64,000 nucleotides of DNA from Micractinium sp. NFX-FRZ (lineage: Eukaryota > Chlorophyta > Trebouxiophyceae > Chlorellales > Chlorellaceae), in NCBI GenBank assembly GCA_029339195.1, contig JAPTJF010000239.1, forward strand, positions 1 to 64,000. The letters run 5' to 3'. Below, piece after piece: positions 55,401 through 64,000 of the stretch; within the stretch, counting starts at the first letter, position 1, and each line of letters starts with the position of its first letter. The translations under genes and the position numbers were made by a program. The notes beneath the pieces are model-generated. The model saw only the letters and a list, made by a program, of their open reading frames with translations, ran no database searches and was not told the DNA's origin.

Positions 55401-58400
55401 CGGCTGGCCAGCTGTAGCGTCAAAGTGCTGGCCTGCTGCTGCGCTGCCGACAGCTCACGCCGGCTGCGCTCCACCTCGCTCCCCAGCTGGGATGCCAGCT
55501 CAGCCAGCTGGTGTGCCTGCAGGCGCAGCACCCCGCCGGTGTCACCAGCCGTGGAGGGAAGGCTGCTGGCGCTGCCTGGCCTGCTGCCAGCACCGATGCT
55601 GGAGGAAGGCAGCAGCGCCGCCAGCTGGCGTGCCGCACCCGCCACCTGCTGCTGCGCCTGCTGGGCATCGCTGAGCTGGCGCTCCAGGTTGGCATTCAGC
55701 GCCCGCAGCGTCTCCACCTGCTGCTGCGACGCCTCCAGCCTCTGCTGCAGCACCGGCGCCTCGCCAACGCTGCTGCTGGTGGCGCCGGAGCCTGGGCGGC
55801 TGCCGACAGGGGTGAAGGATGCACCGTTGGCGCTGGCTGCCTCCAGGGCTGCACGCATCTGCTTGATGCGGTCGTTCTTGATGCTGAGCTGACGCTGCAG
55901 GCTCTCCACTGTTGCTACCAGGCGCCGCACGTCCGACACATCTACCGTCGCTGCTGAGCTGGCAGCGGTGTCGGGGCGCGAGAGCCCGCTGCCTGGCCGT
56001 GACCCCGGTCCTGCGGCGGCGCCCTGTGGCCGCTGGCAGCTGCTGCTAGTGAAGGGCAGCCCCGGTGCGCCTGCTGCCTTGCTGGCCTGCGCCCCCAGGT
56101 CCCAGCAGGAGCTGGCACCGTCCGTCAGGCGTGCCCCAGGGCCAGGGGTGGCGCCGGGGTGCGCCCCGCTGGGCGTGCTTGGCCGCTGCATCGACAGCTG
56201 TTGGGTCAGCAGTGAGGGCGCCTCTGCTGAGCTGGCAGCACCAGGGGTGCGGTAGTCTGTGCTGTCAGCCCCGCCCTTGCCGCCGCTGCCACCTCCGTGG
56301 CTGCCGCCCCTGGCATTAGTGTCCCTGGCTGCCAGCACATCCATGGCTCGCTCCAGTGCCGAGCGCGGGCCCTGCCCAGGGTCCGCCTGCACAGGAGGCA
56401 GCAGGGCCGGAAAGGTTCAAACATGATGTGGAGAGTATGCCTGCCCCTGCAGGTAAAATTGGCGGTCTGGCCCTGCCTGATGCCGTGCACCACAGGTTGG
56501 GCTCTGCCACCCTGCTATAGCCCCCGCCCCCAGCACCTCTCACAACCCTCCACCGCTGCCCAGCAGCGCCTCACCTCGGGGACATACTGCAGGCTGCCCA
56601 GGCGCACGGGGAAGGCCACCAGGCGCTGGTGGAACACGGGCTCCCCGGGCGGGGGCCCCTGCTCCCGCCCCTCCAGCTGCTGCGCCTCCTGGTGGCGCTG
56701 GTTGGCCAGCAGGGAGCGGGCAATGTCCAGCTCAGTGATGACTGCAGGGCAGGTGGGTGGGTGGTGGGGAAGAATGTGTTCACAACGCAGCGTCAGGACA
56801 TCACAATTTTAAACAACATAAAGGAGGGCGGCATGGTGAACCCCAGGTGCGGCAATCGAAGTGGGAGATTCCTGCTAGCAAAGAGAAGCCCAGAGGCGGA
56901 AAGTAGCAGTGCACGGCAAGCAGGCAGGCAGCAGCCCAGCTAGCTCACCGCTATCCAGCGTTGCCTGAAGGTCTTGCACCTGGTCAGCGGCTGCAGCTGC
57001 CTCCTGCAGCGAATCTGCAGCGGGGGCATGGGTGGGCAGGCAGGGGAGAGAGTGAGAGGACAGGGCAGCAGACACATTGCAGACGCGGCACCTCATGCCA
57101 TTGCCATTGGCGGCGAGGTATTCGCTGCATTGCAGCCCGGGCAGCAGCATGCATTGCATTCCAACATCAACACGCACGGCTGTGTAAATGGCAGCCCAGG
57201 CAGCACGGTGGATTGCAGCCAAAAAGGCAGCATGCCGTGCGGTGCAGGGCACCTCGGGCAGCAATTTGCATGCAAAGGCACCCAGGCGCACTTGCCTTGC
57301 AGCTGCTGCTTGAGGCGGCGCTCCTGCTCGGTCAGCTGGCAGTTCGAACGCTGCAGGTTTGTGCAGTCCTGCACAGATAGATTTGCACGAATGATGGGTG
57401 ATGGAGAGTGGCACATAACAGAGGCGTGCAGGAGGCCTTCTATAATCGCAAGAGTAATGGGTGATGGACGGTGGTGCGCATTCGAGGCGTGCAGCAACCT
57501 GAGCAAGCAGCATGAGACCGGGTGAGGAGCAGTGCATGCTTGTCAGGCCAGGCTGGGTCACATTTTCTGGCAGTGCACCCAGCAGGTTGCCCATAGTTGC
57601 ACCAGCGCACAAAGCTGCCTACCTGGAGCAGGCGGGAGGCGGTGCCCTGGGAGTCACGCAGCGCTGCCTCTGCCACCTCCAGCTGGCTCAGCGCGGCGCT
57701 GAGCTGGCGCGCGTCGGCGTCCCGCTTGCTGCCAGTGGCCCTGCAACGTGGACAGCCCAACTTGCGTGTGAGCACGCAGCATGCTTCACGGAGCCATACA
57801 TTGTGCACAGACACCATTCCTCACAGGAGCACAGCCCCATGCAGCCCCAGCGTATGTGCACACCTAAGCCGCTCGACCTCAGCCTGCGCCGACCGCTCCC
57901 GGTGCTGAGCAGCCTCTAGCCGGCTCCGCAGCTCCAGAACCTGGCATGGGAGCAGTGCATGAAAAGAAGGCAGAAATGTGTCAGACAGATACAAGAAGGG
58001 GCTGCTGAGCAGTAAGCAAGCCAGAGAGCCAAGCTGTCCACCAGCCAGCATGCTGAACCTGACAGCTTGCACAGCTCGGCGCTCCCACCTGCTGCTCCAG
58101 GCGAGATGCCGCCTCGGAGGCCCGCCGCCGCTCCACCTCTGCCGCCGCCTTGCGCTCATCCACCTTGCGCAGCAGGGTCTCTGCCCGAGAGGCGCGCCCC
58201 TCTGCACCAGGCCCACCCAGGGCAGGCAGTGCGAGGCAAGCGTCAGTGGCACGGCGCGACACGCACACTGGCTAAACTCCCATGCCTGACGCAGCAAGCA
58301 CTGTAAGCACCGCCTGCATTACTGGACAGACAGCAGCCCGGCAGCCACAGAAGCTTGCACGGAGTTGAGGGCCCCACATCCCCCTGCCCTCTCACCTGCA

Positions 58401-61400
58401 TCTGCGATGCCGCGCTCAGCCGCTGCTGCCAGCTCCTTGGCTGCCCGCAGCTGCTGCACGCCCTGCCGCACGTGTGTCTCTAGCAGACGCACCTACGGGG
58501 GAAGAGCGGGGGCAGGCATGCAACTTACTGAGCAAGTGCAGCCAACGCGCTCAGTACCAAGCAGCAGCAGTCGAATGTACGGCAGCAATGCATGGAGCCA
58601 CCGGGCCGCACCTAATGCTCATGCACAAGCAAAAACAGCACTTGCAAGAAACAGGTGCATGCCAAGGGGCCCCACCTGCTCCTGCAGGCCCTCCACCTGC
58701 GCCCGCAGCCGCTGGTTCTCCTTCTTGAGCAGCACCGCCGCCCCGCTGGCCGCTGCCGCCTTCTTGGCGGGCGCCGCACTGACACCCTTGCCACGCAGAC
58801 GGGCTGCCAGCTGGCGCTGCAGCTGTGCCACCTGGACCTCCAGCTCAGCCACCCCGGCCTGGGAGGAGTCCAGGCTGGCTCGCAGCCCTGCCTCCTGCTC
58901 AGCCAGCCGCCGCTCCACAGCCTCAAGCTCCTGCCGGGTCGCCTCCAGCTCACGCTGCACTTGGCTGGTGGCTGCCTCGGCAGCCGCCCGGCCCCCCGCA
59001 GCTTCTGCAGCCTGCTGCTGCACCTGCGCCAGCCGCTCCTCGTACTCCTCCCTCTGCCGCTGGCAGGCTGCATCGGCGTTCAGCTGCGCCTGCTCTGCCT
59101 GCTGCACAAGGCTGGACAGGTCGTCCCGCATGCTGCTCCACTCGTGCGTCGCCGACACGCGCACGGTGTCGGCGGCAGCCTGCGCCTGCTGCGCCCGCGC
59201 TGCCAGCTCAGCGTTCTCTGCCGCCAGCTCAGCCGCATGCAGCCGCGCCTGCTCCAGCGCCACCAGCGCCTCCCGGTGCTCCAGTGCCGTGTGGCTCTGC
59301 AGCTGCTCCAGCACAGACTCCACCGACTGGAGCTGCAGGCAGGAGGCAGGGGGCGCAGGATGGTGCGAGCGAGTGAACCACTGCGCACTCAGCAGAGGAC
59401 GGTGTTGCCAACTGCTTGGCTGCAAGGCGCAGGCAGCATCTTGCCCTCTGACCCAATGCAACTGGAAGCACACACACACAACCACAACAGCAGCGAGCGC
59501 ACCTGGCTGCGCAGCTGCTGCGCCTCATCGGTGGAGTGCAGCATCTGAGACTCCAGGCACTCCTTCTCCACAGCCAGGCCCTCAATCAGGCCCACCACAT
59601 TCTCTGTCAGCTGCTGCAGCAGGTCCACTAGTGAGAGAGGGCTGGCGCTGGCGCTGGCTGATGCCGCCAGCGGTGGGGCAGCACCAGCGCCCTGCAGGCG
59701 GCTGGGGTGGGCGGCCGCTGCCTGCTGCAGCCGGGCATTCACGGACGACAGAATGTGGTGCACCTGCGGGCACGAAAACAGGAGTGAGTGATGTGAATTA
59801 GGAGTAGCACAAGAGATCGAGAAGGGAGCGTGTGGGCAGCAGAACCCAGCAGCGGAACCAGCACGGCACAGCAAGGTGCGCACACATGCAGCCGAGCAGA
59901 GGCTCCCAGTTTCATCCCCAAACTGCCAGAATCTCCCTCCGGTCGGGCGCACCTTGTGCCGCTCCTGGACCATGGCCGTCACATGGGAGTAGCCCGCTGC
60001 CAGCTGGCTGACCGCGCTGCCCAGGGAGCCCACACAGCCAGCCAGGTCATGCTCAGCTGGCGGCAGCTCCTGCAGCAATCTTGCCGCTGCCTGCAGCGCT
60101 GCTGTCACGGCAGCCGCCTGCGGCTCCCCTTCGCCTGCCAGCGCTGCCAGCGCGCTTTGCAGCTGCTGCACCGCGGGCAGGCAGGCAGCGCTGCAGGCAG
60201 CCTGGACCTGCGACAGCTGGCCGCTGAGCTCAGAGGCACTGCTGCTCCGCTCCCTCATGGCACCCGCCATGGCGCTCCTGCAGGACAGGCGTTGTGCAGC
60301 CACAAAGGGATGATGAGAACCGCAGGAGAGCAGCCCGGACGTAAATGCGTAATTAGTCGCGTGTGCAGGGGCGTGATCACAGTGCCTGGAGCAGCTCAAA
60401 CCATCCACACATCACGGCCCGCCACCCACACCTGCAGGCACCCTCGCCGACAGCACCGGTGCAGCACCCACGCGCACCTCATCTCTGCAATGCGCTCCTC
60501 CTTGGCCTGCGCCTCCTCAGTGGCAGACTGCGCCCGCTGTTGTGCCGCCTCGGCAGCTGCCGCCAGCTTCTGCACCTGCGCCTCCAGAGCGCTGGCGGTG
60601 CCCTGCCACTTGGCAGCATCGTCAGCTGACGAAGCCGCCTTGGCCGTCGTCGCTGCCAGCTCGCTGCGGCAGGCCTCCAGCGCACTGTCTGCTGCCGCTC
60701 GCGCCGCTTTGGCAGCTTCCAGCTGTGACAGGCGGGGCAGCAGCAAATTTTCATCAAAGCGGGAGGAGGCGAACAACACAGCAGTGTTGCAGCAGGACAG
60801 CACAACCAGCAGCATCGGTATCCAGCCCCAGCAGCTCACACCTTGTGGCCCCCAGCCAAGCACAGCCCAGCTGCGCTCATGCCCCCAGACCAAGCCCAGC
60901 CCAGGCCAGCCCAGCCGAGGCTGCCTCACCTCGTGCAGCTGCTCATGCGCCGCCTCCAGCTGCGCCTCCAGCTCCCCCAGCGCGCCCCTCATCTCCGCCC
61001 CCTCCGCCGTCATCTCCCGGTTCTCCCCCCGCTCCCGCTCCAGCAGCGCCTCCAGCTGCGAGTGCACCGCCTCTGCTGCCTCCAGCGCCGACGCCAGCTC
61101 ACCCTTCTCCAGCTCCCACACCTGCGCCACGTCCAGCATGCTGGCGCTGACAGCCTCCACAAAGGCAACCACCTTGTCGGGGTCTGGCGCTGCTGCTCCA
61201 GCTGCTGGAGTGGGTGCTGAGGGCGCCGTGCCAGTGCCGCTGCTGCCGCCGCCCTGCGGCTTTGCCGCCGCAGCCGGCTGCTCCCCAGCGTGCACAGCCA
61301 GGATGCTGAGGATGGATGCCAGCGCCTTGCCCTGCCTCTGCACCACCAGAGCCTGCTCGCTTGCCCGCCGCTGCGCCGCCTCCAGGTCCGCCTGGCAGTC

Positions 61401-63310
61401 TGCCAGGGCAGCAGCATACTCGGAGCGGGCCGCCTCCATGGCGGCTGCCTGCCGCCCAGACAGCCCCAGCCGCAGCGCCTCCAGCTCATGCTGCATCATG
61501 GACACCTGCAGGTCGAGCGTAGGGCACATGTGTTCACCAGCGCTGGTGGAGGCAGAAGCAGCGACCACAAGCAAGGGGCGCGCACAGGAGCAGGCCTGGC
61601 AGTGCTGGAAGCATGAGAGCATCAGGACCAGCTGCTGCATTTAGGTAAACCTTCACCAGGCTCAGCTCGTCTGCCAGCCTCTTGCTGGCTGACACCAACC
61701 CGCCCCTCCCCAAGCCAGGCAGCTCATCCCACCTGCTGTACTGCCGCATCCAGCTGCAGGTCCTTCTGGGAGTTGATGCCCTCCACCTCCGCCGCCCGCG
61801 TGCCCGCCGCGGCCGCCTGCTGTTTCGCCGCGCGCAGTTCAGTCTCCGCCCGCTGCAGCTTGGCACGCACCTGCCGCAGCACCTTGTCATGCTCACGGGA
61901 CGCCTCCTGTTCGTGTGGTAAGAGGGGGACAGCGTGCTTACAATTAGGGCGCTGCAAGCTGTCCAACACTTGGGTGAAGGCGCTCGCAGCAAGTCAGCCC
62001 CGCAATGCCGTACTTTGCAGCCCTCCGCCTGCCAAAGCAAACCAACGACCTGTCAGCCCTGACCTCATACCAGCGCTCTCACCTGCGCCCTCTGCTGTGC
62101 CTCCTGCGCTGCCGCCTCGGCCAGCTGCCGCTCCTGCTGCAGCGCCGCCTCGGCAGCCGCTGCCGCACGCCCCGCACGCCGCCGCTCCTCCTGTGCCGCC
62201 GCCTGCAGGCGATCCACCTGTGACTGCAGCGCCTCGGAGTGACGCATCAGCTCACGCACAGCCTCCTGCTTGGATCCCTGCTTGTCCAGCTGCGCCTGCA
62301 GCTCGCGGGTGCGCGCCTGCTCCCGCCGAACCGACGCCTCAAGCGCTGCATTGGCCGCGGCAAGCTTTGCCTCACGGGCATCGGCCGCAGCCTTGGCGGC
62401 TGCTGCCGCCTGTTCCGCCGCCTCTCGAGCCGACGCAAGCTCCCGAGCATGCGCAGCGCGTGCCGCATCCAGTGCAGCGGCATGCTGAGCCTGCAGCTCC
62501 GTCAGGCCCTGCCCCAGCTGCGACTCTGAGGCCTGCAGCGAGCCCTCTGCCACCGCGGCACGCCCCTCTGCGCGCGCCAGCTGCGCCGCCAGCCTCTGCT
62601 CTGCCGCTTTGCTGTCAGCCAGTGCCGACTCCAGCTCCTGCACCCTTTGGACCAGCACCGCCTGCGCGCCAGGACACAGCCAGGGTGGAAGCACAGCATT
62701 CAGTAAGGGCATGCGGATGAGATGCAGGGCACGGTGCAGAGCTCCCTGTCATTAGCACATGATTCCACAACGCTCTACAGAACATTGCCTGTGTGTAGTC
62801 TCTGTACAGACAGTGTGTCTGCGCACTCCCAGGAGGCGCAGCGCACCTGCGACAGCTTGGCGCCCTCATCCCTGCCCTCCGCCGTGCCCAGCCGCGCCCG
62901 CAGCTCGCGCGCCTCGGCCTCCAGGCTGCGCACTCGTGCCTGCGACTCGCTCTGCAGGGCAGGTGAAACACGCGCAACAGATCACGTGGGTGCATGCAAG
63001 CTTCTGCCGCTCCTTGCAGGGAGGCCCAGTTGCCGAGCCCCCGCACGGCCCGCCCCCAGCTGCCCGCCCGCCTCACCAGCTGCCCCGCGGCCACCTCCAG
63101 GCGCAGCTGCAGCACGCCGCCGTCACCCTCGCTCTCGCTGGGTCTGCAGCAGCTGCTGGGAGCGCAGGCGGCCGCCGCCAGTCGCGAGTCCCTAGCTGCC
63201 CAGCTGCCGACCTCTGCTGGGGCCCTGCCGCCAGGCGGCCCCCGCCGCGGCGAGCGCTCTCCCAGCAGCCCATCGACGCTCGTGTCCGAGGTTTCGATGC
63301 TGAGCGGCAT
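52497..63310 (-). CDS. Giant coiled-coil protein (about 2257 residues)
   Basis: Twenty-two minus exons, all phases consistent: 63310-63077, 62951-62847, 62661-62083, 61906-61733, 61505-60930, 60722-60478, 60277-59953, 59763-59503, 59332-58676, 58492-58396, 58180-58089, 57940-57864, 57740-57623, 57368-57296, 57014-56949, 56741-56575, 56386-55109, 54872-54546, 54300-53407, 53263-53240, 53105-53007, 52802-52497. Nearly the whole chain is Ala/Glu/Gln/Leu/Arg heptads (e.g. QVRELQHAVQLEKLAHSDVD). The exception is a Ser/Gly/Pro-rich stretch in the 1278-nt exon with three SRPGS motifs, plus a Ser/Gly tail. It resembles structural scaffolds (golgin, centrosomal or cytoskeletal) but shares no diagnostic motif I know, so the location is unknown. 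The intron after exon 14 is GC-AG (CAAG|GCAAGT). Exon 20 is a 24-nt microexon (LVGRTLIQ), or 27 nt with the alternative CAG. Confidence 0.85.
52857..52886 (+). repeat. (GCAG)n tetranucleotide repeat
   Basis: About seven GCAG/GGCA units in the last intron of the coiled-coil gene. Confidence 0.9.
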
Positions 63311-63798
63311 AGCTGCCTTCAAACCCCTGCTGTGCCGGTCAAGTCAACGTGCTTTGCTGGGTAGCCCCCATTTTGATTTGGGCACCCTGCGAAATTGTCG
63401 GAGCGTGCACAGGCGGCCTGCAGACGCGCCAAAAATAGTCGTGCTTTGTGTGATGTGGCAGCTCGGGACATGTGCCCAAGAATAGGTTTCTGCGGCTGCC
63501 GTGCCCCGTTTGATCTCCCAAAAAGACAGACATGCAGTGCCAGGCGGTTGCACGACAGACCTGTGGCGGCCTCGGCCCAGCCCCCTGCCTGCGGCGCCCC
63601 CAGCCCTTCGTGGCTGCTCCTTCCACGGCACGCAAGGCCCACAGAGGTGCGTGGATCGTTGGCTGGCTGGAAGGGCATGCGGGAGTTTGGGCCTTGACCT
63701 GCCACCAGCCTGCCTCCAGCCTGCCGCTAGCAAGCCTGCCCCGCTAATCTGCCCCGTCCTGACGATCTACCTGCACACTCTGCTATGCAGCCTTCCAC
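63311..63798. promoter_or_regulatory. Divergent promoter region, coiled-coil (-) and downstream (+) genes
   Basis: 488 bp between two start codons pointing apart. No TATA box seen. Confidence 0.4.
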
Positions 63799-64000
63799 AT
63801 GGCGTGCCAGGCACAGCCAGATCAGCAGCAGCAGCAGCAGGAGGGTGCAGCGCCGGCGCCGACCCAGCAGCCAGAGGCGCAGGCGGATGGTGGCAGCGTG
63901 CGCGACGCGCTGCGGGCGGCCGAGGGGGGCACCGGGAAGAAGCGGAGGGCGGCAGATTCAACAGACTGGATGGCCACGCAGATGACGCGGCGGTTTGGCC
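63799..64000 (+). CDS. 5' end of an unidentified gene, cut by window edge
   Basis: An ATG at 63799 opens a frame to the window end: MACQAQPDQQQQQQEGAAPA, then PTQQPEAQADGGSVRDALRA, GTGKKRRAADSTDW and MATQMTRRFG. It is Gln- and Ala-rich at first, then basic. The STDW..TRRFG block faintly recalls the start of a plastid FKBP-type isomerase (FKBP17-2-like), but the diagnostic domain is outside the window, so this is a weak guess. Confidence 0.5.
   Translation, partial: MACQAQPDQQQQQQEGAAPAPTQQPEAQADGGSVRDALRAAEGGTGKKRRAADSTDWMATQMTRRFG

Noticed and set aside
54731..56392. Minus frame taken as a separate 553-residue protein
   Set aside because: Its first part is the real 1278-nt exon of the giant coiled-coil gene; the rest is intron read-through.
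59830..61644. 604-residue plus Ala/Ser/Cys-rich frame
   Set aside because: Antisense shadow of GC-rich coiled-coil codons; no start context or family.
1..64000. tRNA, rRNA or transposon genes
   Set aside because: No cloverleaf with a GTTCGA-type B box outside coding DNA, no rRNA cores and no transposase or reverse transcriptase motifs were seen by eye; a tRNA and repeat scan would settle it.

Overview
The window is nuclear DNA from a GC-rich, intron-dense green alga. The best fit is a trebouxiophyte of the Chlorella/Micractinium group. The evidence is: short exons split by many GT-AG introns and a few GC-AG introns; candidate TGTAA polyadenylation signals after several genes; an interstitial array of the CCCTAAA (TTTAGGG) telomere unit; and a gene set typical of green algae (pherophorin-like Ser-Pro protein, BRUTUS-type hemerythrin E3 ligase, LOV histidine kinase, plant-type atypical E2F). 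It is not bacterial. Coding is read through introns, so most long open frames are shadows.

Layout, left to right. (1) <1-2062, +: 3' part of a Ser-Pro-rich cell-wall protein. (2) 4617-10529, -: ankyrin-repeat protein ending in an F-box/SOCS-like helix. (3) 11666-13311, +: small RRM protein of the CYP33/PPIE type without its cyclophilin domain. (4) 13963-14986, -: DNL zinc-finger (Hsp70-escort) protein, convergent with 3 and divergent from 5. (5) 15280-26652, +: 22-exon BRUTUS-like protein with three hemerythrin domains, CHY/CTCHY zinc fingers, RING and zinc ribbon. (6) 28129-33161, +: atypical E2F with two DNA-binding domains. (7) 34746-43220, +: 15-exon hybrid histidine kinase with a canonical LOV domain, a pseudo-receiver and a true receiver. 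(8) 45133-45576, +: small secreted Cys-rich protein. (9) 46373-48371, -: small multi-pass membrane protein. (10) 50391-51840, +: secreted Pro/Ala-rich protein. (11) 52497-63310, -: 22-exon coiled-coil protein of about 2257 residues. (12) 63799->64000, +: start of a further gene.

Exon joins were derived by hand from splice-site motifs and reading phase. For genes 5, 6, 7 and 11 every phase agrees and the summed coding length is an exact multiple of three, so those models are strong.

The most unusual feature spans many genes. Introns in at least four genes carry decayed 'echo' copies of the neighbouring exon edge, each covering the splice junction itself (donor or acceptor plus 20-80 nt of coding sequence). 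About 25 were seen. Some keep an intact frame and splice site and could make alternative proteins. This looks like recurrent short tandem duplication across exon-intron junctions that lengthens introns.

Functionally the window combines iron sensing (BTS), light sensing (LOV-HK), cell-cycle transcription (E2F), RNA processing (RRM) and organelle chaperone support (DNL). Nothing suggests a cluster or operon; these are independent nuclear genes with short shared promoters between divergent pairs.
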